DNA of 64,000 nt, from contig NZ_CP009528.1 in assembly GCF_000970025.1 (NCBI RefSeq), positions 3,273,168 through 3,337,167 on the forward strand, read 5' to 3'. Shown piece after piece: positions 36,562 to 45,805 of the stretch (position 1 is the stretch's first letter; each line of letters starts with the position of its first letter). The notes under the pieces are model-generated. The model had not been told where the DNA came from and searched no databases. It worked only from the letters and a program-made list of their open reading frames with translations. The stretch is from Methanosarcina barkeri MS. Its GTDB lineage: Archaea > Halobacteriota > Methanosarcinia > Methanosarcinales > Methanosarcinaceae. The translations under genes were made by a program, and so were the position numbers.

Positions 36562-38115
36562 ATGACAAAAAATACAGCAGGCTCAAACGGCGCAAATCTA
36601 GGTTTTGAAGAAAAACTCTGGCAGGCGGCGGATAAACTCCGAAACAATATGGACGCAGCAGAGTATAAACATGTAGTACTTGGCCTTATTTTCCTGAAAT
36701 ACATCTCGGATGCTTTTGAGGAGATGCACGAAAAACTTCAATTGGAAGTTGAGGAAGGAGCAGACCCGGAAGATCCGGAAGAATATCTAGCAGAGAATGT
36801 TTTCTGGGTGCCTTCCGAAGCCCGCTGGAACCATCTGGAGAGAAGTGCAAAGCAGCCTAATATTGGGAAAATTGTAGACGAAGCCATGGCTGCAATTGAG
36901 CGGGACAATAATACTCTAAAAGGCGTGCTTCCAAAGAACTACGCAAGGGAAGGACTTGACAAGCAGCGCCTGGGTGAGTTGATTGATCTTGTAGGCACAA
37001 TCGGCCTTGGGGATAAGGAAAGCCGAAGTAAAGACGTGCTTGGCCGAGTTTATGAGTATTTCCTCGGCAGGTTTGCAGATGCAGAGGGCAAGCGCGGCGG
37101 CCAGTTCTATACCCCGAGAAGTATAGTAAGAGTTCTTGTTGAGATGATTGAACCTTATCGAGGACGAATTTATGACCCATGCTGCGGTTCGGGTGGAATG
37201 TTTGTCCAGAGCGAGAAATTTATTGAAGCGCACGAAGGCCGTCTTGAAAATATTTCTATTTTCGGTCAGGAATCAAACCAGACTACCTGGCGACTCTGCA
37301 AAATGAACCTTGCTATCCGAGGTATAGACAACGATGGCATTAAATGGGGTGATTCTTTTCATAATGACCTGCACAAAGACCTGAAAGCCGATTTCATCCT
37401 TTCAAATCCTCCTTTTAACGATTCGGACTGGAAAGGCGAACTTCTTTCCGAAGATGTCCGCTGGAAATTTGGAGTACCACCAAAAGGCAATGCCAATTTC
37501 GCCTGGGTTCAACACTATATCCACCACCTTTCCCCAACTGGAATTGCAGGCTTTGTGCTTGCAAACGGCTCCATGTCTTCAAATACCTCTGGTGAGGGTG
37601 AAATCCGGAAAAATATCATTGAACAGGACCTTGTAGACTGTATGATCGCACTTCCGGGTCAGCTTTTCTACAATACTGGAATCCCAGCCTGCCTATGGTT
37701 CATTGCCCGAGATAAGCAAAACAGCGGTTTCCGCGACCGGAGCGGCGAGGTCCTATTTATTGACGCCCGGAATATGGGAGTTTTACGGGACCGTACCCAC
37801 CGCGAACTTACTGACGAAGAAATCCAGAGAATTGCGGGTACCTACCATGCCTGGCGTGGAGAAAAGATTGAAAGCGGGGAGTATGAAGACATCCCTGGCT
37901 TCTGTAAGGCTGCAACTGTTGATGAAATTAAGAAACACGATTATATACTTACTCCTGGCCGTTACGTAGGTTTTGAAGAGACCGAAGATGATGATGAGGA
38001 ATTTGAAGAGAAAATGAGAAAATTGACTGTAGAACTTTCGGAGCAGTTCAAGAAATCAGAGGAGCTGGAGACGAAAATTAAGGAGAATCTGGCAGGGCTT
38101 GGGTATGAACTCTGA
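36562..38115 (+). CDS. hsdM: Type I restriction-modification methyltransferase subunit
   Basis: Adenine-N6 methyltransferase of a type I system. The N-terminal HsdM domain covers residues 10-145 ([32 protein letters not shown]). The N6-methyltransferase domain follows, with AdoMet motif [15 protein letters not shown] (about 200) and catalytic NPPF in [13 protein letters not shown] (about 280). The C-terminus has a charged coiled coil. The 517 aa are intact and full length. The specificity gene is a relic about 2.7 kb downstream and no hsdR is present, so this is an orphan methylase. Between lie AlbA_2 relics and the Mrr-like nuclease. Confidence 0.95.
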   Translation: MTKNTAGSNGANLGFEEKLWQAADKLRNNMDAAEYKHVVLGLIFLKYISDAFEEMHEKLQLEVEEGADPEDPEEYLAENVFWVPSEARWNHLERSAKQPNIGKIVDEAMAAIERDNNTLKGVLPKNYAREGLDKQRLGELIDLVGTIGLGDKESRSKDVLGRVYEYFLGRFADAEGKRGGQFYTPRSIVRVLVEMIEPYRGRIYDPCCGSGGMFVQSEKFIEAHEGRLENISIFGQESNQTTWRLCKMNLAIRGIDNDGIKWGDSFHNDLHKDLKADFILSNPPFNDSDWKGELLSEDVRWKFGVPPKGNANFAWVQHYIHHLSPTGIAGFVLANGSMSSNTSGEGEIRKNIIEQDLVDCMIALPGQLFYNTGIPACLWFIARDKQNSGFRDRSGEVLFIDARNMGVLRDRTHRELTDEEIQRIAGTYHAWRGEKIESGEYEDIPGFCKAATVDEIKKHDYILTPGRYVGFEETEDDDEEFEEKMRKLTVELSEQFKKSEELETKIKENLAGLGYEL

Positions 38116-38287
38116 CTTCCGGCTGAAAGAATCCGAGACTCTTGGCTTAAACTGGTTTAAAATTGATAAAAAGGGTAAAAGTAGGCAGATAAAAAGTAGG
38201 CAGATAAGTAGTCTGAAAGACTGGAAGATGGTCACAGGTTTAAAAATTCGGAACAAATTTGGATGAAAAACAGAATGGGTTAGTATT

Positions 38288-38662
38288 ATGGATCAGAAGA
38301 AGCTGCTGGAAAAACTGGAAGAGCTTGAGTGGGAAGACTTCGAAGTAAAAGAAGCAAGAAATTCTATTCCAAAGTTATGAATCCGGGCCATCTCCCAAAA
38401 GACCTGGAATCAATTATGAAAGATGAAAGAAGATTTCTCTATGCCCAGAAATCCCACAATAGCAAGAATCTTTCGAGCCATAAAACTCTCTGAGAATGCT
38501 GGCTCTGGATTTGATAAAATGTTTACCGGCTGGAAAGTCCATTACGGAGTGGAACCAATAGTTTCTGGAGGCATCGATTTCTACAAGATAGAGTTCCCAT
38601 TGAGTCAAGAAGAAACTACCAAAAAGACTACCAAAAAGACTACTCAAATGATAATTGAATAA
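38288..38662 (+). pseudogene. Relic of an AlbA_2/Schlafen-type putative DNA-binding protein (copy A)
   Basis: An ATG at 38288 starts MDQKKLLEKLEELEWEDFEVKEAR, the usual N-terminus of the family, then stops after 30 codons. The sequence resumes with parts normally about 300 residues later: NPGHLPKDLESIMKDERR, a frameshift, then MPRNPTIARIFRAIKLSENAGSGFDKMF and the Thr/Lys-rich linker. A large internal deletion and a frameshift have destroyed the gene. Intact relatives are about 450-490 aa and often sit inside type I restriction loci. Confidence 0.8.
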
Positions 38663-39091
38663 ATGGTTTCCGAGCGAAGAAATGAACTGCTTGCTGAAAC
38701 TCTACATGAAATCCATTTGATCGAAAAATGGGGCAGAGGCATCAGCCTTATACTTTATAAAGAGCCTGAAACCGATTTTAAAGAGGTAGGGACTCAGTTT
38801 ATTGTCACATTTAAGAGAAAACAGATGGAAGCAGAAGAAAAAGCCGGGGAAAAGGAAGTAACTGGGAAAACAACTAAGGAGAAAACTAGGGAGAAAACTA
38901 GGGAGAAAACTAGGGAGAAAATCATTTTCCTGATTAAAGAAAATCCTTCTATAACTACAAAAGAACTGACCGAAAAATTGGATATTACTGACAAAGGCGT
39001 CGAATGGCAAATTAAAAACTTGAAGGATGAGAAAATTCTCAAAAGGGTAGGCCCTACTAAAGGCGGCCACTGGGAAATTCTTGAGAAATGA
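38663..39091 (+). pseudogene. 3' fragment of a second AlbA_2-type protein, winged-helix end (copy B)
   Basis: Joined directly to copy A. It begins inside the family's ERRNELLAETLHEIHLIEKWGRGI segment and runs to a C-terminal winged helix (about 90-142: NPSITTKELTEKLDITDKGVEWQIKNLKDEKILKRVG). The linker contains a 15-bp tandem repeat that encodes EKTR. It lacks the nucleotide/DNA-binding N-terminal domain. The frame is open, so a small helix-turn-helix protein could still be made from the ATG at 38663, but no good ribosome site is visible. Confidence 0.75.
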
Positions 39092-39130
39092 AATTCTGAC
39101 CCGTACAACCGTATTACCTTATTGGGTCGT

Positions 39131-39158
39131 TCTTGTCACGCTCGACGAAGGAGAGCGG
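39131..39158 (+). repeat. 28-bp inverted repeat, left copy
   Basis: Exact reverse complement of 41427-41454. Each copy contains the small hairpin cgctc-gacgaagga-gagcg. Similarity continues imperfectly inward. The pair encloses the nuclease gene and the hsdS relic. Confidence 0.95.
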
Positions 39159-39342
39159 CCTTTCCGATAATATCATAAAAGAAGAAACAGCAGAACTAAA
39201 CGCCAGCCTGCTAGATACGAAATGCAAAAGGTCTTTACAAGTTGATTAAATTTGTAACATAAGATATTTATTTATAATTTATATTGAACTTGTGTACCCC
39301 TATTGACAGAGAGCCTTACTAAATATAGTCTAAGATGAGAGA

Positions 39343-40686
39343 ATGAATCAAGAACTTATACTTAAGAATATAAATGGTTTTGAATTTGAAGAACTTGTAG
39401 CAGATATCTTTAGGAAGAAGGGATTTAAAAACGTAGTAGTCACACCACGTACAAACGACGGTGGAAAAGATATCATAATGGATGAAGTTTCTCCTTCTGG
39501 AGAAATTATTAAAGCTGTAGTGGAGTGTAAGCATCATAAAACTGGGATAGGAAGACCTGTAGTTCAAAAATTACATTCTGCTGTATCTACCTTAGAATAC
39601 TCTGGCAAGAAAAAAGGGTATATTGTATCTTCCAGTACTTTTACTGATACTGCTGTTGATTATGTAGAAAAAGTAAACAAACAATCAAACAATTTGGTAT
39701 TAGAACTAATTGATGGTAAGAAATTAAAAGAAATTGCATGTGATTTAGGTGTAAATTTAAAAAATGGTGTTATAGAAGCAATCAGTAATAAAAGCGTATC
39801 TTATTCTTCAGAATCATTTATTAAAACAAACACTTTAGAGTCTAACTTTAACAATGTTAATAATATAAACAAAGATCAAGTTTCAGTTGAAGGTTTAAAA
39901 ACCACATTTCATCCAATTTATTACATCAATTATAATATAGATTCTCAATGTGCCACCTCTGTAGGAGTTATACATGAAGAATCAGGAAACGAACAGTTAA
40001 TAATTGATGGTAGAACCGGCAATGAATTGAAAAACGAACTTGAGAATTTTCTTTTAAATGATATAAACAATGAAAAAGAAATTACAAATGGCAGTTGTTT
40101 ACAAGATAAATTAGATTTTCAAAAAAATGAAAATGAGTTGAAAAATCAAGCAATTTCAGAAATCATTAATTCACGCACAAAAAACGTTACTTATAAAGGA
40201 AAAAATAATGTTACTTACAACAAAAAATGTACTCCAAGACCCAAAGATATTACTATCCATGACTGTAGATCATTGTATTATCCTGAATGGACTTTAAACA
40301 TCAAAGCTAAACAAAAAAACTATATTGTATCATTTTTAGAATCGGCTGGAGACTTTATTACATTAAGAAACGATACAAAAGTTTGTCAAATCTGCAATCA
40401 TAAAATTGAGAAAAATAGATGGTATTGCACATATTGTGGGTCTATCATTTGTAAAAAACACCTTAAAGTAACAAGACTTAAAAAAGCAAGGATTTGCACC
40501 AATTGCTCGATAACTAAAAGTTTTTTTGGCGCTAAAAAATATTTTGAGTCAAATGAGGAACTCGAAACTTTCAATAATTACTATGCATCGTTGCCTCTGT
40601 ATAAAAAAATGTGGGAAAATACTTACCTTGTATTTGCTATTGTATTCATAATTATAATTGGACTTTATTTTTTGTTTTTGAATTAA
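39343..40686 (+). CDS. Mrr-like restriction endonuclease with FYVE-like zinc domain and C-terminal membrane helix
   Basis: A 447-aa protein with an unusual layout. Residues 8-125 are a PD-(D/E)XK Mrr-type nuclease domain: GFEFEELVADIFRKKGF, then NDGGKDIIM (metal Asp), then VVECKHHK (E-x-K). Residues 150-330 are Asn/Lys-rich without recognised motifs. Residues about 348-390 have eight zinc ligands in order CQIC, CTYC, CKKH, CTNC, the spacing of a cross-brace (FYVE/RING-like) finger. A hydrophobic helix, VFAIVFIIIIGLYFLF, ends the protein. The gene is intact and clearly more AT-rich than hsdM, pointing to recent transfer. No cognate methylase is adjacent. It may degrade foreign DNA at the membrane; this role is inferred. 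Confidence 0.85.
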   Translation: MNQELILKNINGFEFEELVADIFRKKGFKNVVVTPRTNDGGKDIIMDEVSPSGEIIKAVVECKHHKTGIGRPVVQKLHSAVSTLEYSGKKKGYIVSSSTFTDTAVDYVEKVNKQSNNLVLELIDGKKLKEIACDLGVNLKNGVIEAISNKSVSYSSESFIKTNTLESNFNNVNNINKDQVSVEGLKTTFHPIYYINYNIDSQCATSVGVIHEESGNEQLIIDGRTGNELKNELENFLLNDINNEKEITNGSCLQDKLDFQKNENELKNQAISEIINSRTKNVTYKGKNNVTYNKKCTPRPKDITIHDCRSLYYPEWTLNIKAKQKNYIVSFLESAGDFITLRNDTKVCQICNHKIEKNRWYCTYCGSIICKKHLKVTRLKKARICTNCSITKSFFGAKKYFESNEELETFNNYYASLPLYKKMWENTYLVFAIVFIIIIGLYFLFLN

Positions 40687-40831
40687 CAAAAATTTTTAAA
40701 AATTAAACTTATTTAATAATAGAGCTCATCCAAAACCGATTTATTTTCAAATTAAAAGGTATCACAGTCAATTCATTCCCGGTAACACTATCTTAGGATC
40801 AGCTCAACAAAAATAATATGGAGAAGAGCAA

Positions 40832-41272
40832 TTGGCCTCTGAAACAAAATTCAAAGAAACCGAGATTGGGATGATTCCTGAAGAGTGGAAAGTCAAAGAG
40901 AGTTAGGAGAAATTTCAGTCAATCTTGACAATAAAAGAGTGCCTTTATCAGCAAAAGAAAGAGAAAAAATGAAGGGAATTTATCCTTATTACGGTGCTCA
41001 AGGAATCATAGATCACATAAATGATTATATTTTTGATGGAACTTACTTGCTTGTAGCGGAAGACGATGAAAATCTAAAATCTCACAAGGAAAAAATAGCA
41101 ACTATTGCAAAAGGAAAATTTTGGGTAAATAACCATGCTCACATAATATCTAATAACGAAAAAAACGATTTGAAATTCTTGTATTATTTCATTAACACAG
41201 TTATGTATCAAAGTACCTAACCGGTTCAGTTCAGCCAAAGTTAAATCAAAATAATCTTAATAGAATTCTCAT
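40832..41272 (+). pseudogene. hsdS: Truncated, frameshifted type I specificity subunit
   Basis: A TTG at 40832 with GGAGAAG upstream starts ASETKFKETEIGMIPEEWKV, the typical HsdS opening. A one-base frameshift at about 40895-40905 leads to KELGEISVNLDNKRVPLSAKERE...GIYPYYGAQGIIDHINDYIFDG and HAHIISNN. Another shift near 41220 leads to GSVQPKLNQNNLNRILI, after which similarity ends. Only the first of two target-recognition domains remains, about 150 of some 400 residues. The product cannot give a working enzyme with hsdM. Confidence 0.85.
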
Positions 41273-41426
41273 AGTTGAGGATATGCAGCTAATCAAAAAT
41301 TTAGTGTCACGTGCGGCTGGAATCAATGAATTCCTTGAATAAAGGATTTTAATCTCATTTTTTCTTTTGTGCCTATTTCTGTGACTATTATTATAATGAT
41401 ATTCTTTTTGTAATTTCACGGAATGA

Positions 41427-41454
41427 CCGCTCTCCTTCGTCGAGCGTGACAAGA
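41427..41454 (-). repeat. 28-bp inverted repeat, right copy
   Basis: Exact reverse complement of 39131-39158, about 85 bases past the end of the hsdS relic. No transposase or recombinase lies between the copies. Confidence 0.95.
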
Positions 41455-41660
41455 CACATTAAAGACGGCTAAAATAGAGATTTTCTGGTGAAAATTGTCA
41501 CCTAGTTAGATTTCAATATACATTGAACTAAGAAATTTTCCAGTCACTTTTGCTTTAGAATATTTTTTGTTTTGCTTTAGAATCATTTTTGCCCGAAAAT
41601 TTTGCAATTTTTCCTGAAATATTCCTGATTTTATAACTATTAAAACCGGAATATGCGAAA

Positions 41661-41716
41661 ATTATAAATACTAAGATTACTATCTATAGGGTAGTAACTT
41701 GAGAACAATACTACCC
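41661..41716 (+). promoter_or_regulatory. TATA box followed by a strong hairpin
   Basis: attataaata (41661-41670) fits an archaeal TATA box. About 20-25 bases later an 8-bp perfect inverted repeat, gggtagta (41689-41696) and tactaccc (41709-41716), lies at the predicted transcription start. It could be an operator or a 5' RNA hairpin of the relic gene that follows. Confidence 0.5.
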
Positions 41717-41957
41717 TTACAGAACAATTAAACAAGGACTGTAAGCGCCTACCCCTCAGTTACATAATAGATATCTGCGAACAGACCGAAGGCGAACATG
41801 TAACACCTTCAAAAAACAGACTTGTTCCTACCTCCTAAAGAAATGTGAGAGTCTTGAACTCTCATCATCGTGCCTGTAAAAAACGGGTGAGATAAAAACG
41901 GACCTCCGCCGTTATTTCTTTCCCGCCATCCAGGCTGTTCTCCGGAGAGATGGATAA
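41698..41957 (+). pseudogene. Relic of a small winged-helix regulator
   Basis: Two overlapping frames read like one decayed protein. Frame A (41698-41838) gives LNKDCKRLPLSYIIDICEQ and VTPSKNRL. Frame B (41826-41957) gives SYLLKKCESLELSSSCL, an internal stop at 41877, then KTGEIKTDLRRYFFPAI. The order helix, recognition helix, wing and -TG-I- resembles archaeal winged helices. It needs one frameshift and contains one stop, and no start codon is clear. An alternative reading is a structured leader of the downstream hsp20 gene. Confidence 0.45.
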
Positions 41958-42109
41958 TAACTGTGTTGGACTAATTTACAGATCAAAAACTGTGAAGAAA
42001 AATAAAACCCAGGAAAACTGAAAGAAAAGCAATCCTGAAATCGGGAAAGTCTGAAATTGGGAAAGCTTGCGATCAAGGAAGCCTGGAATTGAGTAACGAG
42101 GAATCTGCA

Positions 42110-42568
42110 ATGAAATTTCCAATGAAAAGAACAGACCGTGACATGTATAGCTGGGACCCATTTGATGAGATCAGAAGAATGCAGAACTATATGGAACATA
42201 TGTTCAGGACTTTTCCTGCACTGGAAAGCCGGTTCGGAAACGAAGCCTTCTCTCCACTAACTGATGTAATGGAAGAAGACGATAAGGTAGTTGTGACAAC
42301 CGACCTTCCCGGGGTTGACAGGGAAGATGTTGAACTCAATCTAAAGGATAATGTTCTGGTAATCAGTGCAGGGAAAGGAAATGAAGAAGAAGCTGAAAAA
42401 GAAGGTTACCTCAGAAAAGAACGGTCTTTCATGCGCTATTACCGCGAGATTCCTCTTCCCGACGGCGTAAATGAAGAAGGAGCAACTGCGCAGCTCAAAA
42501 ACGGCGTCTTAACTGTCACTCTACCGAAAACAAAACCTGTAACTGGAAAGAAAATCGAGATTGAATAA
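42110..42568 (+). CDS. Hsp20/alpha-crystallin small heat-shock protein
   Basis: An ATP-independent holdase that binds unfolding proteins and oligomerises. The protein has 152 aa from the ATG at 42110, chosen because GAGGAA lies 6 bases upstream; a TTG seven codons earlier is less likely. The alpha-crystallin domain covers about 50-140: PLTDVMEEDDKVVVTTDLPGVDREDVELNLKDNVLVISAG, then the conserved NGVLTVTLPK near the end. The N-terminal WDPFDEIRRMQNYMEHMF is typical of archaeal Hsp20. Heat control may act through the region upstream. Confidence 0.95.
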   Translation: MKFPMKRTDRDMYSWDPFDEIRRMQNYMEHMFRTFPALESRFGNEAFSPLTDVMEEDDKVVVTTDLPGVDREDVELNLKDNVLVISAGKGNEEEAEKEGYLRKERSFMRYYREIPLPDGVNEEGATAQLKNGVLTVTLPKTKPVTGKKIEIE

Positions 42569-43197
42569 ACCAGCACTCAGGATAAAAATACTCAAACAAC
42601 GTATCACAATACCGATACCACAATCTACCACAATCCGAATAAGTTGAATTTCAACTTGATTTCAGCCTAAAACTCTCAATCTCTATAAATCACATGCGGA
42701 CAGACTCAGGAATAAGACTCTGAAAGCCTGCAGGCTGCCCGCAATAAAACGGAAATTCGATATATTGTTTATTTACCTCCTATATTTACCCCCTATATTT
42801 ACCTCCTATATTTACCTCCTATATTTACCTCCTATATTTACCCCCTATATTTACCCCCTATTTATTAATTGTCTGATTATTTGCTCCCTATTTACTAATT
42901 GTTTGATTATTTACTTCCTATTTATTAATTTTCTGAGTATTTACTTCCTATTTATTAATTTTCTGAGTATTTACTTCCTATTTACTAATTTTCTGGTTAT
43001 TTACTTCCTATTTACTAATTTTCTAATTATTTGCTTCCTGTATATTCTTTCCCAAAAAATTTAATTGCACTATTCATGTTTTAGTTTCGGAACATATTAT
43101 TTTCGGACTCATAAAGCTCTGAAAACCTGTGTAAGAATTATTCTAAAACGTTTTAAGAAATCAAGAAAGCCGCAAGAGTCCTCATTCACCTGAAGGA
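42569..43197. other. Intergenic region between hsp20 and AMMECR1, mostly repeats
   Basis: Begins with ordinary sequence holding a 17-bp palindrome (aagttgaa-t-ttcaactt, 42641-42657), then the large repeat at 42762-43040. The 99-codon ORF across the repeat encodes only Phe/Ile/Leu/Tyr/Pro low-complexity sequence and was not called. Confidence 0.7.
42762..43040. repeat. Two adjoining tandem repeats
   Basis: First part (to about 42865): 12-13-bp units of tatatttacctcc/cccc. Second part: roughly 36-bp units of tgattatttacttcctatttattaattttc, about five copies. They share the word atttac-tcctat, so the longer unit may derive from the shorter. Confidence 0.93.
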
Positions 43198-43791
43198 TTA
43201 TTCCCCAATGACCTCGCCACATGGTTCTTTTTCCTTGAAAATCTGCCCTTCAAAACAGGAGACTTCGGCTCCTTTGAGCCAAGCGTCAGGCAAAAGGCCG
43301 GCTTTCAGGCAGGTATGGCTCAGAAACTCGATAGAATCCATATTATACTCAGGGGCGACCTGAGGAAGCAAAAGTCCCTGACAGTAGCCCTGCTTTACAA
43401 TAAGTCCATGCTTTCCGATTTCTATGTGCTCAGGAAGCTCTTCTGCAGGAGCATTAATCTTTTCAGGCTGGGTAAGAATTGTTACCTCAACAACTATCTT
43501 ATCAAGCTCATCTTCTCTCACCGGAGGAAAACGTGGGTCCCGAGTTGCCGCAGAAATTGCAGAATCCATAATTGCGTCCTCAAGTTTCGAATCAGGGAAC
43601 GGATGTCCTATACAGCCCCTCAGAAGTCCGCTTTCAGTAAGTGTGACAAAAACCCCCCTTTTCTCTCCGAAAACCGGCGAAAACTCAAAATCCAGTTCCT
43701 GAGATTCCGGAAGCCTTTCTTCCGAGAGGAACAATTCGATTGATTTCCTTGCAAGTTTGACTGCAGCCCTACCCTCAACGTCTGTAAGCAT
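43198..43791 (-). CDS. AMMECR1-domain protein
   Basis: A 197-aa protein of the widely conserved AMMECR1 family. The signature [35 protein letters not shown] (about 55-90) contains the nearly invariant RGCIG. Also seen: [32 protein letters not shown] and [11 protein letters not shown]. Structures of archaeal members show a two-domain fold; the biochemical role is unknown. In many archaea it lies near MEMO and AMMECR1-linked radical enzymes, but no such gene is next to it here. Confidence 0.93.
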   Translation of the reverse strand: MLTDVEGRAAVKLARKSIELFLSEERLPESQELDFEFSPVFGEKRGVFVTLTESGLLRGCIGHPFPDSKLEDAIMDSAISAATRDPRFPPVREDELDKIVVEVTILTQPEKINAPAEELPEHIEIGKHGLIVKQGYCQGLLLPQVAPEYNMDSIEFLSHTCLKAGLLPDAWLKGAEVSCFEGQIFKEKEPCGEVIGE

Positions 43792-44265
43792 ATTTGAACC
43801 AACACCTCAATTTTAATTGAATTTTTGCCTGTAACTCTCTTAATAAATATTCCACCATTACCAATACTACCTGCAAATATTACCAGCATTACCAGTACTA
43901 GCTGCAAATACCAGCTATACATTTACCTAAGTTATTAGTATGATAATACTTACGTGGAAGCTAGTATAACATTATGTTCATCGAAGATGGTAAAAGTATA
44001 TTTTCGGAACTTCACTTTAAAGAAGCCGGAAGATGAAAAGAACTGTTTTAAAAAAGAAAAGCCAGAAAGTCTGGCAGAAGGAAATTTCTAGAAGGAAATT
44101 TCTAGAAGGGAACTCAAAGAAGAGAACTCAAAGAAGAGAACTCAAAGAAGAGAACTCAAAGAAGAAAACTCAAAGAAAGGAATTCCAAGAAAGGAATTCC
44201 AAGAAAGGAACTCCCAATAGAAAGCTTATTTTCACAGATGTCAGAACTTGCAGGAAACAGAAGGA
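43792..44265. other. Intergenic region with repeats
   Basis: Includes short copies of taccagcattaccagtactagctgcaaat-like words (43858-43920) and the tandem repeat at 44080-44215. The ORF at 44033-44269 is mainly Lys/Arg/Glu/Asn repeat and was not accepted as a gene. Confidence 0.7.
44080..44215. repeat. Tandem repeats, 14-16-bp units
   Basis: Units of gaaggaaatttcta (two), then ctcaaagaagagaa (four to five), then ggaattccaagaaa (three). The runs differ slightly and blend into one another. Confidence 0.93.
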
Positions 44266-45504
44266 TTAGATTTTCTTAGCTTCCTCATATCTCTTAGCTG
44301 CAGCCTTCAGAGCCTCTACACCAGGCAGCTTTACTCCTGAGAGATAATCAATTAATGCCCCGCCACCTGTACTGATGTGAGAGAAACGGTGTGCAAGCCC
44401 GAGATGCTCGACTTCTGCCGAAATATGTCCACCGCCAATAATTGAAAACTCGGACTTAGTAGCAGCTTTTATAATCTCGTGCGTTCCAAGAGCAAACTCA
44501 GTAACTTCGGAAATCCCTGCAGGGCCGTTTAAGATAACAGTTTTTGCACTTGCGATTTCACTGGTAAAGTCCACAATGGTCTCAAGCCCGATATCGTTTA
44601 TAGGAAGAGAATTAGAATTAAGTTCCGATACAGGCAATTCGACCCGCTTCTTATTATCGTTTAAAGCCACGTCCCTGGGAAGGCCAACTTTATCTTTGAA
44701 TTTCGCAAGTATACCTTTTGCTTTTTCGATCTGGTCTTCGTAACCCTGGGATTTGATGAAGTCCATATTCACTTTCCCAATATCTATACCGGATGCCGCA
44801 AGTGCCACATTTGCTACTACTCCGGTCAGGAGTACCCGGTCAGCTCCTCCATTTGAAAGCACATTTTCAGCCACATGAAGTGAATCATCAACTTTTGCCC
44901 CTCCGAGCACAAAAATAGTTGGTCGCTCCCCTCCTTTGATCCCTCGATCCAGAGATGTGAGCTCCTTTTCCATGACCCTTCCGGCTCCGGTCGGAAGAAC
45001 TTCTGTAAATCCGACTACGGAAAGTTGAGACCTGTGAGATACAGCAAAAGCGTCATTAAGAAAGATATCCACAAAAGGTGCCAGTTTTTTAACCGGATAG
45101 GTTTTTGCCTGTTCTGCTGGAGTTCTTTCGATGCTTTCTTCGGAATAGAACCTTACATTTTCAAGCAGGATGACATCTCCGTTTTCCATAGAAGCAATTC
45201 TGGTCTTTGCGTAAGTTCCGAAGATATCATCTACATAAAGAACCTGCTTTCCCAGATATTTGGACATCAAATTAGCATGAGGCTTCATTGTAGTAAAGTC
45301 TTTTTTTCCGGGCCTGCTCTGGTGTGCAAGCAAAACAACTTTTGCATCCTCAAGATCCTTCAAGGTGGCAATATGGCTTCGGATCCGCATATCATCCAGA
45401 ATATTACCCTGTGGATCCATAGGGGAGTTTAGGTCAACCCTTACAAGAATTGTCTTTCCGCGTGTGTCAAAATCATCGATTGTAAGAAAGTCTCTAGAAG
45501 TCAT
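44266..45504 (-). CDS. pgk: Phosphoglycerate kinase
   Basis: Converts 1,3-bisphosphoglycerate and ADP to 3-phosphoglycerate and ATP, or the reverse in gluconeogenesis. Full length at 412 aa. N-terminal domain: ILVRVDLNSPMD (substrate site) and LLAHQSRPGKKDF. C-terminal nucleotide domain: IFVLGGAKVDDSL, GPAGISEV and GGGHISAEV followed by STGGGALIDYLSG. A TATA-like tatatataaaaatc on the minus strand lies about 30 bases before the ATG, so the leader is very short. Confidence 0.97.
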   Translation of the reverse strand: MTSRDFLTIDDFDTRGKTILVRVDLNSPMDPQGNILDDMRIRSHIATLKDLEDAKVVLLAHQSRPGKKDFTTMKPHANLMSKYLGKQVLYVDDIFGTYAKTRIASMENGDVILLENVRFYSEESIERTPAEQAKTYPVKKLAPFVDIFLNDAFAVSHRSQLSVVGFTEVLPTGAGRVMEKELTSLDRGIKGGERPTIFVLGGAKVDDSLHVAENVLSNGGADRVLLTGVVANVALAASGIDIGKVNMDFIKSQGYEDQIEKAKGILAKFKDKVGLPRDVALNDNKKRVELPVSELNSNSLPINDIGLETIVDFTSEIASAKTVILNGPAGISEVTEFALGTHEIIKAATKSEFSIIGGGHISAEVEHLGLAHRFSHISTGGGALIDYLSGVKLPGVEALKAAAKRYEEAKKI

Positions 45505-45805
45505 ACCTCAGCGCACCTTTGTGAATGAGATTTTTATATATATTAGAAAATAAAATTTAACAGCAAATTTTAGAGAATTTTTTTATTATTGAATAATGGT
45601 TATGTTTGTCATGGAATTTTTTCCATAAATAAGTTTGTTTGTGTGCAGGTCTCATGAAATGGATTACAAATTTTATATAAAAGCCAGAATTAAAAACTGG
45701 CCACAATTTAATAATATATTGGATTACAGAAAAAAATATTAAAGGAGGTAGAAGGCGACGACATATGAAAAGGATAACCGTAGAGATTTTGAAGAAAGAA
45801 TAAGA

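Noticed and set aside
38663-39091. Intact stand-alone transcription factor
   Set aside because: The N-terminal residues match the interior of AlbA_2-type proteins and the join to copy A is abrupt, so a truncated relic is the better reading.
39131-41454. Insertion sequence
   Set aside because: Terminal inverted repeats are present but there is no transposase and no obvious target duplication, so only the repeats were called.
42762-43040. CRISPR array
   Set aside because: The 36-bp periodic units are similar throughout, without unique spacers; it is a minisatellite.
42765-43064. 99-codon hydrophobic ORF
   Set aside because: It is only a translation of the minisatellite; a chance open frame because the unit lacks stops.
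44033-44269. 78-codon Lys/Arg-rich ORF
   Set aside because: Encoded almost wholly by tandem repeats and converges on pgk; no sign of selection.
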